A model generated the notes under the pieces. The model was not told where the DNA came from. It worked only from the letters and a program-made list of their open reading frames with translations, and did not search any database. A stretch of 64,000 nt of DNA from Nocardioides glacieisoli (GTDB lineage Bacteria > Actinomycetota > Actinomycetes > Propionibacteriales > Nocardioidaceae), in the NCBI RefSeq assembly GCF_004137245.1, contig NZ_SDWS01000011.1, forward strand, positions 1 to 64,000. Direction: 5' to 3'. Each line of letters begins with the position of its first letter. Positions within the stretch are counted from its first letter, which is position 1. A program made the position numbers and the translations under genes. Shown here in pieces: positions 45,341 through 54,314 of the stretch.

Positions 45341-46474
45341 GTGACCCCGCACACACCGGTCGGCCGCCCATTGCGACCGCAGGGCAAGCTCCTCCAGGAG
45401 GACGCCCGCCGCCACCACCGCTCGCTGCTGCTCCAGCAGCTGTTCCGCGACGGACCGGCGAGCCGCGCGGACCTCGCCCGGGCGAGCGCCCTGACCCGCG
45501 TCACCGTGTCCGACCTGGTCGGCGAGATGGTCGCCGAGGGCCTGGTCACCGAGCTCGGCGCGCCGGAGGGTTCGCGGGTCGGCAAGCCGCCGATGCTCGT
45601 CGGCCTCGCCGCCGACTCGCACCACATCATCGGACTCGACCTGTCCGAGACCGACTCGATGTCGGGCGCGGTGGTCAACCTCGCCGGCACCGTCCTGGCC
45701 CGCCACGAGGTCCACGTGGACGGCGCCGAGGGGGAGCAGGCAGTCGAGCTCGTGCTCCGGCTCGCCACCGAGCTGATCGCGATGACCGATCGGCCGGTGC
45801 TCGGCATCGGCGTCGGCAGCCCGGGTGTCGTCGACACGGCCGGCACGGTCATCGACGCCCCCAACCTCGCGTGGACCGACACCCCCCTCGCGGCCCGGCT
45901 GGCCGCGGCCCTCGACCTCCCGGTCTTCGTCGCCAACGACGCCAACACCGCGGTGCTCGGCGAGCACACCTTCGGCGAGTCCGGCGACGGCGGGCTGATG
46001 GTGCTGCGGGTCGGCACCGGTGTCGGAGCCGGCTTCGTGCTCGGCGGCTCGCTCCTCCACGGCCACCTCGGTGCCGCGGGCGAGATCGGGCACGTCGTGG
46101 TCGACCCCGACGGCGAGCGCTGCGCGTGCTCGCGCACCGGTTGCCTGGAGACGGTCCTGGCGGCCCCGCGGCTGCGGCGTACGGTCGCCGCCCCCGGTGT
46201 CGACGGTCCGGCCGCCCTGGCCGACGTCGGCCGGCAGCTCGGTGAGGTGCTCGCACCCATCGTCGCCGCCCTCAACCTGCACGAGATCGTGCTGAGCGGC
46301 CCCGCGGAGCTGCTCGACGGACCGCTGCTCGACGCAGCCAACCGGACCATCCGCGAGCGGACGATGCCGATCAGCTCCACGGGGCTGGCCGTCCGCACCT
46401 CCAAGCTCGGCGAGGACGTCGTGGTCGTGGGAGCGGCCGTGCTCGTGCTCGCCGGAGAGCTGGGCGTCTCGTGA
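45341..46474 (+). CDS. ROK-family transcriptional repressor (NagC-like)
   Basis: 377 residues. An N-terminal winged helix (SLLLQQLFRDGPASRADLARASALTRVTVSDLVGEM, about 28-70) is fused to a ROK domain with VANDANTAVLGE and the zinc motif GEIGH-x9-C-x-C-x4-C. This is the repressor form of ROK, which responds to sugars such as GlcNAc. It is directly upstream of an ABC importer, GH3 and ROK kinase genes, which it probably controls. GTG start, likely leaderless. Confidence 0.88.
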   Translation: MTPHTPVGRPLRPQGKLLQEDARRHHRSLLLQQLFRDGPASRADLARASALTRVTVSDLVGEMVAEGLVTELGAPEGSRVGKPPMLVGLAADSHHIIGLDLSETDSMSGAVVNLAGTVLARHEVHVDGAEGEQAVELVLRLATELIAMTDRPVLGIGVGSPGVVDTAGTVIDAPNLAWTDTPLAARLAAALDLPVFVANDANTAVLGEHTFGESGDGGLMVLRVGTGVGAGFVLGGSLLHGHLGAAGEIGHVVVDPDGERCACSRTGCLETVLAAPRLRRTVAAPGVDGPAALADVGRQLGEVLAPIVAALNLHEIVLSGPAELLDGPLLDAANRTIRERTMPISSTGLAVRTSKLGEDVVVVGAAVLVLAGELGVS

Positions 46475-46509
46475 GCGCCCTGACACCCACCGATGAGAGG
46501 AACACTGTG

Positions 46510-47802
46510 GTGAAGATCAAGAAGTCACTGACCGGTGTGGCCGTCGCAGCGCTCGCGCTGACCACGTTGGCCGCCTGCGGGAGCGACGACGACGGAGGGT
46601 CCGACGGCGGGGACGGCGGTCCCGAGTCGGCCGACATCCGCGTCTGGCTCAACGGCACGGACACCCCGCAGGAGGCCCGCGACTGGCTGAAGGAGACCTT
46701 CGAGGACCAGAACCCCGGCTCCACGCTGACGATCGAGCAGCAGGAGTGGGACGGCCTGGTCGAGAAGCTCACGACCGCCCTGTCGAGCGAGTCCGAGACC
46801 CCCGACGTGGTCGAGATCGGCAACACCCAGGCGCCGACCTTCACCTCGGCCGGCGCGTTCTCGCCGCTCACCGACGAGCTCGACGACCTCGGGGGCGACG
46901 ACCTGCTGCCCGGGTTCGTCGAGGGCGCCACGGTCGACGGGGAGACGTACGCCGTCCCCTACTACGCCGGCTCGAAGTACATCTTCTACCGCAAGGACCT
47001 CTTCGAGAAGGCGGGCCTCGAGGTGCCTACGACGCTCGACGAGTTCGTGCAGGCCGCGATCACGCTGAAGGAGGAGAACCCCAAGCCGGCGAACTTCTCG
47101 GGCTTCTGGTTCCCCGGCCAGGACTGGCGCAACGGTGCGGCCTTCGTCTGGGCAGCGGGCGGTGACCTCGCCACCGACGACGGCGGCGAGTGGACCGGTG
47201 CGCTCTCCTCGCCCGAGTCCGTAGCAGGCCTCGAGACCGCGCAGGAGCTCTTCATGCAGGCTTCGGGTGCTCCCAAGGACGGCAACGAGGCCGACCCGTG
47301 GACGCCGTTCTGCGCCGGCGAGGTCGGCATGATGTCGACGCCCGGCTGGGTCAAGGGTCTGCTCGAGGACCCGGAGGCCGGTTGCCCCGACGGCTTCGCC
47401 AAGGAGGTCGGCGTCTTCGCGATGCCCGGCGCCGACGGCTCGCCCGCACCGGTGCTGCTCGGTGGCTCCGACATCGCGGTCGCCGCGAAGTCGGCCAACC
47501 AGGACCTCGCCGAGGAGGCCGTCGCGCTGATGCTCAGCGAGGACTACCAGACGATCATGGCCGGCGCCGGGCTCACGCCCGCCCGCACGTCCCTGGCGTC
47601 CCTGCTCGGTGACGACGAGTACGCCGCCGCGACGCAGGAGGCTGCGTCCAACGCCAAGCTCACGCCGGCGGCGCCGGGCTGGGCCAACGTCGAGGGCTCG
47701 CGCGTCCTGGAGGACCTCTTCAGCGCCATCGCCCAGGGCGGTGACGTCCAGGAGCTCGCGACCAAGGCCGACGAGCAGATGGCCAGCCAGCTCAACGGCT
47801 GA
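46510..47802 (+). CDS. ABC sugar transporter substrate-binding lipoprotein
   Basis: 430 residues. The lipoprotein signal MKIKKSLTGVAVAALALTTL ends in LAAC with lipidated Cys23 and an Asp/Gly-rich tether. The mature domain (ADIRVWLNGTDTPQEARDWL; TYAVPYYAGSKYIFYRKDLFEKAGL) is a family 1 solute-binding protein of the amino-sugar or chitobiose type. GAGAGG lies 9 bases upstream of GTG 46510; GTG 46507 is equally possible. A hairpin follows the gene. Confidence 0.88.
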   Translation: MKIKKSLTGVAVAALALTTLAACGSDDDGGSDGGDGGPESADIRVWLNGTDTPQEARDWLKETFEDQNPGSTLTIEQQEWDGLVEKLTTALSSESETPDVVEIGNTQAPTFTSAGAFSPLTDELDDLGGDDLLPGFVEGATVDGETYAVPYYAGSKYIFYRKDLFEKAGLEVPTTLDEFVQAAITLKEENPKPANFSGFWFPGQDWRNGAAFVWAAGGDLATDDGGEWTGALSSPESVAGLETAQELFMQASGAPKDGNEADPWTPFCAGEVGMMSTPGWVKGLLEDPEAGCPDGFAKEVGVFAMPGADGSPAPVLLGGSDIAVAAKSANQDLAEEAVALMLSEDYQTIMAGAGLTPARTSLASLLGDDEYAAATQEAASNAKLTPAAPGWANVEGSRVLEDLFSAIAQGGDVQELATKADEQMASQLNG

Positions 47803-47825
47803 CCGGCACCAGCACGACCTGCAGA

Positions 47826-47856
47826 GGCGGGGGCGGCGCGAGTCGCTGCCCCCGCC
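47826..47856 (+). promoter_or_regulatory. Stem-loop between binding-protein and permease genes
   Basis: GGCGGGGGC (47826-47834) and GCCCCCGCC (47848-47856) form a perfect 9-bp stem with a 13-base loop. It may attenuate read-through or protect the upstream message, giving more binding protein than permease. Confidence 0.5.
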
Positions 47857-47914
47857 GCTGCCTGCCCGCACGCCACAATCAAGCGCAGCCCGACCGAGCA
47901 CGAGAGGACCAAGC

Positions 47915-48823
47915 ATGAGCGGCACGACCGACACCCGCCGCAGCACCCCGCTGCCGTACGCCCTCGTGCTCCCCGCGCTGCTCGCCCTGGCGCTGGCGCT
48001 GGGCTACCCGCTGGTGCGACAGGTCGTGCTGTCGTTCCAGGACTTCGGGCTCGCGCAGCAGTTCGGCCGTCCGCCGGAGTGGGTCGGACTGCAGAACTAC
48101 CGCGACCTCGTCGGCGACGGCTACCTCTGGCGGGTCACCCTCCGCACGATCCTCTTCTGCCTGGTGAACGCGGCGGTGACGATGCTGGTCGGTGTCGGGC
48201 TCGCGCTGCTGATGCGCCACATGGCGCGCGGCGTACGACTCCTCGTGCAGACCGGGCTGCTGCTGGCCTGGGCGATGCCGGTGGTCGCGTCGCTGACGGT
48301 CTGGCAGTGGCTCTTCGACACGCAGTACGGCGTCGTGAACTACCTGCTCACCGGGCTCGGACTCGACTACGCCGGTCACCCCTGGCTGCTGCGACCGCTG
48401 TCGTTCTTCTTCGTCGCCACGGTCATCGTGGTCTGGATGAGCGTGCCGTTCGTGGCGTTCACGGTGTACGCCGCGCTGACGCAGCTGCCCGAGGAGATGC
48501 TCGAGGCGGCCGAGATCGACGGCGCCGGCGCGCGGTCGCGGTTCCGCCACGTCGTGGTGCCGACGATCCGTCCGGTGCTGCTGGTCGTCGGGCTGCTGCA
48601 GGTCATCTGGGACCTGCGCGTCTTCACCCAGATCTTCCTGCTGCAGGAGGCCGGCGGCAGCGCCCGCGACACCAACCTGCTCGGCACCTACATCTACCGG
48701 CTCGGCATCGGCGGTGGCGAGTTCGGGATGTCCGCCGCGGTGGCGATGTTCATGCTCGTGCTGACCGTCGTCCTCACTGCGCCCTACGTCCGGACGATGC
48801 TCCGGCAGGAGGCGGAGTCATGA
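47915..48823 (+). CDS. ABC sugar transporter permease (first)
   Basis: 302 residues, six predicted membrane segments and an EAA loop (EMLEAAEIDGAGARSRFRHVVVP). GAGAGGA lies 9 bases before ATG. Heterodimer partner of the next gene product. No cognate ATPase in the cluster. Confidence 0.9.
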   Translation: MSGTTDTRRSTPLPYALVLPALLALALALGYPLVRQVVLSFQDFGLAQQFGRPPEWVGLQNYRDLVGDGYLWRVTLRTILFCLVNAAVTMLVGVGLALLMRHMARGVRLLVQTGLLLAWAMPVVASLTVWQWLFDTQYGVVNYLLTGLGLDYAGHPWLLRPLSFFFVATVIVVWMSVPFVAFTVYAALTQLPEEMLEAAEIDGAGARSRFRHVVVPTIRPVLLVVGLLQVIWDLRVFTQIFLLQEAGGSARDTNLLGTYIYRLGIGGGEFGMSAAVAMFMLVLTVVLTAPYVRTMLRQEAES

Positions 48824-49659
48824 GCCGACCGACCCCTGCGCCGCTGCGCGCCGCCGCCAACACGATCGGCATCCTCGCCTTCCTGGTCGCCGCGTTCCCG
48901 GTCTACTGGATGGTCAACAGCTCCTTCCTCGACCGCAACGAGATCCGCAACCCGGTGCCGACGTGGGTGCCGTTCGGTGGCGACCTCGACAACTTCCGCA
49001 CCGTCTTCGCGACGGACCAGTTCGTCAACGCGCTCCGCGTCAGCCTGATGGTGACCGGCCTGACGGTCGTGGTCGCGCTGGCCTTCGCGTTCGTCGCCGC
49101 GGTCGCGGTGTCGCGCTTCCGCTTCCGCGGCCGGATGTCGTTCATCGTCACCCTGCTGCTGATCCAGATGATCCCGGTCGAGGGACTCTTCATCTCCCAG
49201 TACAAGATGCTCGAGGCGGCGGAGCTGCTCAACACGGTGGTCGGCCTGACGCTCGTGTACGTCGCCAGCGTGCTGCCCTTCACGATCTGGACCCTGCGGG
49301 GCTTCGTCGCCGGCGTCCCCTACGAGCTGGAGGAGGCGGCGATGATGGACGGCTGCACCCGCGTCCAGGCGTTCTTCCGGGTGACCCTCCCGCTGCTCGC
49401 GCCCGGCCTGGTGGCGACCGGGGTGTTCGGCTTCATCCAGGCGTGGAACGAGTTCACCCTCGCACTGGTCGTGATGACGCGCGAGGACCAGCGCACCCTG
49501 CCGCTCTGGCTCTCGACCTTCACCGACGTCAACCGCGGCACCGACTGGGGCGGGATCATGGCCGGCTCCACGCTCATCGCCGTGCCCGTGATCATCTTCT
49601 TCCTCGTCGTCCAGGGGCGGATGGTCAGCGGACTGACCACCGGCGCCGTGAAGGGATGA
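48820..49659 (+). CDS. ABC sugar transporter permease (second)
   Basis: 279 residues. EAA loop ELEEAAMMDGCTRVQAFFRVTLP around 172-194; six predicted membrane segments. ATGA overlap with the previous gene. Completes the membrane part of the importer. Confidence 0.9.
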   Translation: MSRPTPAPLRAAANTIGILAFLVAAFPVYWMVNSSFLDRNEIRNPVPTWVPFGGDLDNFRTVFATDQFVNALRVSLMVTGLTVVVALAFAFVAAVAVSRFRFRGRMSFIVTLLLIQMIPVEGLFISQYKMLEAAELLNTVVGLTLVYVASVLPFTIWTLRGFVAGVPYELEEAAMMDGCTRVQAFFRVTLPLLAPGLVATGVFGFIQAWNEFTLALVVMTREDQRTLPLWLSTFTDVNRGTDWGGIMAGSTLIAVPVIIFFLVVQGRMVSGLTTGAVKG

Positions 49660-49663
49660 GCCG

Positions 49664-51085
49664 ATGATCGAGGGCACCGACGTCCGCACGTTCGCGCTGC
49701 AGGTGCTCCTGCCGGGCTTCTCCGGCACGACGCTGCCCGACGACTACCGCACGCTGCTCGAGCAGGGCCTCGGCGGGGTCTGCTACTTCGGCAGCAACAC
49801 GGCCGACGGCACTCAGGCCCTGGCCGAGCTGAGCGCGGCCATCACGAGAGCCAACCCGCACGCGGTGATCGCGGTCGACGAGGAGGGAGGCGACGTCAGC
49901 CGCCTGCACACCCGCGAGCCGAGCCCGGTGCTCGGCGCTGCGGCCCTCGGCGCCGTCGACGACGTCGCGCTCACCGAGGACGTCGGACGCTGGGTCGGCA
50001 CCGAGCTCGCCGCCGTCGGCGTCACCCTCGACCTCGCCCCGGACGCCGACGTCAACAGCAATCCCGACAACCCGGTCATCGGCACCCGCAGCTTCGGTGC
50101 CGACGCCTCACACGTGGCCGCCCACACCGCCGCGTGGACCCGCGGGCTGCAGTCGACCGGTGTCGCGGCCTGCGCGAAGCACTTTCCGGGGCACGGCGAC
50201 ACCGCCACCGACAGCCACCTCGCCCTCCCGAGGATCGACGTGGACGCCGAGACGCTGGCCGCGCGCGAGCTGGTCCCGTTCACGGCTGCCATCGAAGCGG
50301 GGGTGGCTGCGGTGATGACCTCGCACATCGTGGTGCCGTCGCTCGACCCCGACCGCCCGGCGACCCTGAGCCCGACCGTGCTCGGCCTGCTCCGAGAGCA
50401 CCTGCGGTTCGACGGCGTGATCGTCAGCGACGCCCTCGACATGGCCGGCGCCTCCGCGGCGACCGGCCTGCCCGAGGCCGCCGTACGCGCCCTGGCCGCC
50501 GGCTGCGACCTCCTCTGCATCGGGCCGGACAAGCCCGCGTCGCTGGTGGCGGAGATCCGGGACGCGATCGTGGCGGCGGTCCACGACGGCCGGCTGGTCG
50601 CCGCCCGGCTTGCCGAGGCCGCAGGCCGGGTGCGGTCGATGACCGTGACCGGTGCCGAGCGGAGCGAGCCCGACCAGCGCCGCCAGGTCGGGGCCTCGTC
50701 TGCGGCCCTGGCGGTCGACGGTGACCTTCCCGACCTCACCGGAGCGCTGGTCGTCAGCGTCGAGACGGTGGCCAACATCGCGGTCGGTGCGGTGGCGTGG
50801 GGGCTCGAGCCCGACCACCGGGTCGACCCGTCGGCCACCGGGCTGCGCGCTGCGGTCGCGGACGGCGTACCCCTCGTCGTGCAGGTGCGCGACGCGCACC
50901 GGCGGCCCGACCTGCTCGACCTCCTCCGCTCGATCGCGGCCGACGGCCGCGCGGCCGTGGTCGTCGAGTGGGGCTGGCCGGGGACGTGTGACGTGGGGCT
51001 TGCAAGGATCAGCACACGCGGCTCGTCCGGTCCGGGCGTGGTCGCGGTGACGGAGCTGTTGCGAGAGGCAGGGTGGGCGCGGTGA
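49664..51085 (+). CDS. GH3 beta-N-acetylhexosaminidase-like enzyme
   Basis: 473 residues. KHFPGHGDTATDSH (172-185) is the NagZ-type loop carrying the catalytic His, and D256 in FDGVIVSDALDM is the nucleophile. A NagZ-like (beta/alpha)8 barrel is followed by an additional C-terminal domain of about 130 residues. No signal peptide, so it would act in the cytoplasm on imported chitobiose or muropeptide fragments. It sits between the importer and a ROK kinase, which suits release of GlcNAc and its phosphorylation. Confidence 0.88.
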   Translation: MIEGTDVRTFALQVLLPGFSGTTLPDDYRTLLEQGLGGVCYFGSNTADGTQALAELSAAITRANPHAVIAVDEEGGDVSRLHTREPSPVLGAAALGAVDDVALTEDVGRWVGTELAAVGVTLDLAPDADVNSNPDNPVIGTRSFGADASHVAAHTAAWTRGLQSTGVAACAKHFPGHGDTATDSHLALPRIDVDAETLAARELVPFTAAIEAGVAAVMTSHIVVPSLDPDRPATLSPTVLGLLREHLRFDGVIVSDALDMAGASAATGLPEAAVRALAAGCDLLCIGPDKPASLVAEIRDAIVAAVHDGRLVAARLAEAAGRVRSMTVTGAERSEPDQRRQVGASSAALAVDGDLPDLTGALVVSVETVANIAVGAVAWGLEPDHRVDPSATGLRAAVADGVPLVVQVRDAHRRPDLLDLLRSIAADGRAAVVVEWGWPGTCDVGLARISTRGSSGPGVVAVTELLREAGWAR

Positions 51086-51996
51086 CCGCAGGCACGCGGG
51101 CGGTCGGCCTCGACATCGGCGGCACCAAGACCCACGGCGTCGTCCTGGCCGACGACGGCTCGATCCTCGCGCAGGTGCGGAAGTCGACCCGGCCCGGCGC
51201 CGACGGCGTGGTCGACACGGCGGCGCGGGTCTTCGCGGCGTTGGGGCGCGAGGTCGGTGGGCAAGGACACCTGACCGGTCCGGTCGGGGTCGGCGTGCCC
51301 GGCCTCGTCGACGTCGCGCGCGGGACGCTGCGGCATGCGGTGAACCTCGACGTCAACGGCGACGACCTGCCCCTGCGCGACCTCCTGGCCGAGCGGCTCG
51401 GCGTGCCGGTGCTGCTGGAGAACGACGTCAACGCCGCGACGCTCGCCGCTCGGGCGCTCGTCGACGCGGACGACGTGGTCTACCTGAGCGTCGGCACCGG
51501 ACTGGCCGCCGGCCTCGTGCTGGACGGGCGGCTGCGCCGCGGCGAGCACGGAGCGGCCGGGGAGATCGGGCACCTGCCGGTCGACCCGAGCGGTGCCGTG
51601 TGCGGCTGCGGACAGGTGGGGTGCCTCGAGACGATCGCGTCCGGTCGTGCGCTCGCCGAGGCGTGGCCGACGCCGGACGGTCCGCCGGCTGCCGACCTCT
51701 TCGCCGCGGCCGCCGCAGGCGACGTCAAGGCCGTCGCGGTGCGTGACCGGTTCTGCTGGGGCGTGGCCAACGCCGTCCGGGCGCTCTGCCTGACCATCGA
51801 CCCCGAGCGGATCGTGCTCGGCGGCGGGGTCAGCGAGGTCGGCGAACCGTTGCACGAGCAGGTCGTTCTCCAGCTCCGGGCGCTGGGGGAGGGCTCGGCC
51901 TTCCTCGCCTCGCTCGGCCTGGCCGACCGGCTCAGCATGGTGCCGCTGCACTACCCGGTCGCCGCCGTGGGCGCCGCGCTCGTCGCTGCGGGCTGA
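51082..51996 (+). CDS. ROK-family sugar kinase (GlcNAc kinase-like)
   Basis: 304 residues, no DNA-binding domain. GLDIGGTK (9-16), LENDVNAATLAA with the catalytic Asp, and GEIGH-x9-C-x-C-x4-C for zinc. GTG 51082 overlaps the GH3 stop (GTGA). It would phosphorylate the monosaccharide released by the GH3 enzyme; the product could enter the NagA step encoded at 20231. Confidence 0.88.
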   Translation: MTAGTRAVGLDIGGTKTHGVVLADDGSILAQVRKSTRPGADGVVDTAARVFAALGREVGGQGHLTGPVGVGVPGLVDVARGTLRHAVNLDVNGDDLPLRDLLAERLGVPVLLENDVNAATLAARALVDADDVVYLSVGTGLAAGLVLDGRLRRGEHGAAGEIGHLPVDPSGAVCGCGQVGCLETIASGRALAEAWPTPDGPPAADLFAAAAAGDVKAVAVRDRFCWGVANAVRALCLTIDPERIVLGGGVSEVGEPLHEQVVLQLRALGEGSAFLASLGLADRLSMVPLHYPVAAVGAALVAAG

Positions 51997-52030
51997 GCTT
52001 TCCCGTCTGCCAGCGCCACCGGCCGGTCGC

Positions 52031-52036
52031 TAGGTT
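52031..52036 (+). promoter_or_regulatory. -10 hexamer of the CNNM/CorC gene (leaderless)
   Basis: TAGGTT ends six bases before GTG 52043; no Shine-Dalgarno is present. Confidence 0.45.
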
Positions 52037-52042
52037 GTGGCG

Positions 52043-53806
52043 GTGTCCGGAACCTGGATCGACGTCCTTCTCGTCCTCGGCTTCATCATCGTAGGCGGTG
52101 TGTTCGCGGCGACCGAGATCGCGCTGGTCTCGCTGCGCTCCGGCCAGGTGGACCGCCTCGAGAGCCAGGGCGGTCGCGGTCACGCGGTCGCCTCGCTCGC
52201 GCGGGACCCCAACCGGTTCCTGTCCGCAGTGCAGATCGGCGTCACGGTCGCCGGCTTCTTCTCGGCCGCCTTCGGTGCCTCGACGCTCGCCCCGTCCTTC
52301 GCACCCGCCTTCGAGTCGCTGGGCGCCCCGTCCCCCGACACGGTGTCGCTCATCGTCACGACCCTGGTGGTGTCGTACCTCTCCCTCGTGCTCGGCGAGC
52401 TCGTGCCCAAGCGGCTCGCGCTGCAGCGCTCGGTCGGCGTCGCCAAGCTGTTCGCACCCCCGCTGGGCGGATTCGCACGGGTGATGACGCCGGTCATCTG
52501 GCTGCTCTCGCTCTCCACCAACCTGCTCGTCCGCCTGCTCGGCGGCAACCCCGACGCCGCCGGCGACGAGGTCGACGAGGAGGAGCTGCGGATGATGATC
52601 TCCGGCCACGAGGACATCCCCGCGGGCGAGCGCAAGATCGTCGACGACGTCTTCGAGGCGGGCGACCGCTCGCTCAGCGAGGTGATGAAGCCACGCGGCG
52701 ACGTCGTCTTCCTCAGCGGCGACCTGACGCTCGCGGCGGCCGTGGCCGTGATCGTCGAGCAGCCCTACACCCGCTACCCGGTCACGGGGGAGTCCTTCGA
52801 CGAGGTCCTCGGCTACCTCCACCTGCGCGACGTCCTCGGCCGCGCCGACGACGAGGGCCACACGGTCGCCGACCTCGCCCGCGACCTGCCCGTGCTGCCG
52901 CGCACCAACCGCGTGCTGCCGTCGATCGACCAGCTCCGCAGCCTCGGCGCACACATCGCCCTGGTCGTCGACGAGTACGGCGGCACCGACGGGATCGTCA
53001 CCCTCGAGGACCTGATGGAGGAGCTCGTCGGTGAGATCCACGACGAGTACGACCGCGACGCCGAGGTCGCGGCCAACGCCGATCCCAAGACGGTCGATGC
53101 CGGCCTGACCATCGAGGAGTTCGGCGAGCGGACGGGCGTCGAGCTCGAGGACGGGCCCTACGAGACGGTCGCGGGCTACGTCCTCCACCGCCTGGCGCGG
53201 ATGGCGGATGTCGGCGACCTGGTCATGGTCGAGGACCGGCCGCTCGAGGTCGTGGAGGTCGACGGCCACCGCATCACCCGCGTACGGCTGCACGAGGCGG
53301 TGCCGCCTCCCGGCGACGACCACGACGGCGACGGAGCCGGGTCGCAGACGACCGCGCAGCAGGACGCCTTCGCCGCGTACTTCGCGCACTGGGGGTTGTT
53401 CCTGCCCGACGCCGCCGTCGCCTCCCGGACCGACGGGCACGTGAAGGGCAGCGGCTGGTCGGTGCGCTTCCGCTGGCAGGACGACGGCGGGCTCCTGGTC
53501 CGAGCGGGACATCGGATGACCAACGAGCGCATCTTCGTCCTCACGCCGGAGGGGGAGGAGACCACGGCCGACATCGAGGTGCCGTGGGAGGCCATGGTCT
53601 TCCCGAAGGACGCGACCGCCGAGCAGCGGGCCGAGGTCGAGCGCGACTACCGCGCGTCGTGGACGCGCCACCGCGACGCCGTGGACGGGGGCGGCCTGGC
53701 GTACGACCACCAGGTCCCCGCCGGGCTCGCCGAGGGCAACGACCGCGAGCTGTGGCGGCTCGACGACGGCGAGTGGCAGGCCGAGCCGCTGCATACGTTG
53801 GAATAG
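52043..53806 (+). CDS. CNNM/CorC-family (hemolysin-like) membrane protein with C-terminal extension
   Basis: 587 residues. DUF21/CNNM membrane domain (1-180, with FAATEIALVSLRSGQVDRL and VLGELVPKRLALQ), a CBS-domain pair (about 200-325) and a CorC/HlyC domain (DEYGGTDGIVTLEDLMEELVGEI then 335-420). Relatives export Mg or Co or modulate ion homeostasis. A further 140 residues beyond the usual end (about 445-587, Asp/Trp-rich) are not part of the known family. GTG 52043 is preferred from its position after TAGGTT. Confidence 0.88.
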   Translation: MSGTWIDVLLVLGFIIVGGVFAATEIALVSLRSGQVDRLESQGGRGHAVASLARDPNRFLSAVQIGVTVAGFFSAAFGASTLAPSFAPAFESLGAPSPDTVSLIVTTLVVSYLSLVLGELVPKRLALQRSVGVAKLFAPPLGGFARVMTPVIWLLSLSTNLLVRLLGGNPDAAGDEVDEEELRMMISGHEDIPAGERKIVDDVFEAGDRSLSEVMKPRGDVVFLSGDLTLAAAVAVIVEQPYTRYPVTGESFDEVLGYLHLRDVLGRADDEGHTVADLARDLPVLPRTNRVLPSIDQLRSLGAHIALVVDEYGGTDGIVTLEDLMEELVGEIHDEYDRDAEVAANADPKTVDAGLTIEEFGERTGVELEDGPYETVAGYVLHRLARMADVGDLVMVEDRPLEVVEVDGHRITRVRLHEAVPPPGDDHDGDGAGSQTTAQQDAFAAYFAHWGLFLPDAAVASRTDGHVKGSGWSVRFRWQDDGGLLVRAGHRMTNERIFVLTPEGEETTADIEVPWEAMVFPKDATAEQRAEVERDYRASWTRHRDAVDGGGLAYDHQVPAGLAEGNDRELWRLDDGEWQAEPLHTLE

Positions 53807-53833
53807 CGTGCGGCGGACGTCGGTTGTGCCGCG

Positions 53834-53839
53834 TAGAGT
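53834..53839 (+). promoter_or_regulatory. -10 hexamer of ssrA
   Basis: TAGAGT, 29 bases before the mature 5' end of tmRNA; the intervening bases would be the leader removed by RNase P. Confidence 0.4.
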
Positions 53840-53868
53840 GGTCACGCACCACCATTGAAAACACAAGA

Positions 53869-54236
53869 GGGGCTGATCGGTTTCGACTTGGGACGTTAGT
53901 TCCAGGGGAAGCGGGTCGAGAAGCCAGCGTCATCTCGTAAACGATCGCTGGAAACCTATAGTTGCCAATTCTGAGCGCAACGACTTCGCTCTCGCTGCCT
54001 GAGCAGTGACCGAAGGGTCTGACCGGGCATCCGTCTCCGTCCCGGACCCAGGCCTCATCTAGGAGACTTGCTGGTCACTCTCTGTCAGGAGGGGTGACCG
54101 GGACTCAATCCTGACTGGGCCTGTCGGCGACGTGTCTGTGCGAGCGCCGGGGCCGAGAAAAGCGACATCACTGACTGCACCCGGAGAAGACCTGGATCGA
54201 CGCTCGAGGACCGGGGTTCGATTCCCCGCAGCTCCA
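53869..54236 (+). ncRNA. ssrA: Transfer-messenger RNA
   Basis: The tRNA-like ends pair: 5' GGGGCTGATC with 3' GCAGCTCCA, and a T-arm GGTTCGATTCC precedes the acceptor. The mRNA-like part begins at GCC 53964 and encodes ANSERNDFALAA followed by TGA (54000-54002), an actinobacterial degradation tag ending in LAA-type residues. The 3' CCA is not encoded (the next bases are CTC), so it must be added by the nucleotidyltransferase. Length 368 nt. Partner SmpB is encoded at 43774. Confidence 0.95.
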
Positions 54237-54256
54237 CTCGCGCGCAGCCCTCTTGA

Positions 54257-54292
54257 CGACAGCCGTCCCGACACCCGTCGGGGCGGCTGTCG
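54257..54292. terminator. Terminator hairpin between ssrA and the convergent glycosyltransferase gene
   Basis: 16-bp arms (54257-54272 and 54277-54292) with one G-T pair and a 4-base loop ACCC. Symmetry lets it serve both converging units. Confidence 0.75.
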
Positions 54293-54314
54293 TACGTCCC
54301 GGGCCGTACGCCGA

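Noticed and set aside
53869..54236. tmRNA 3' end as attachment site of an integrated element
   Set aside because: No second copy of the T-arm/acceptor sequence and no integrase gene were found in the window.
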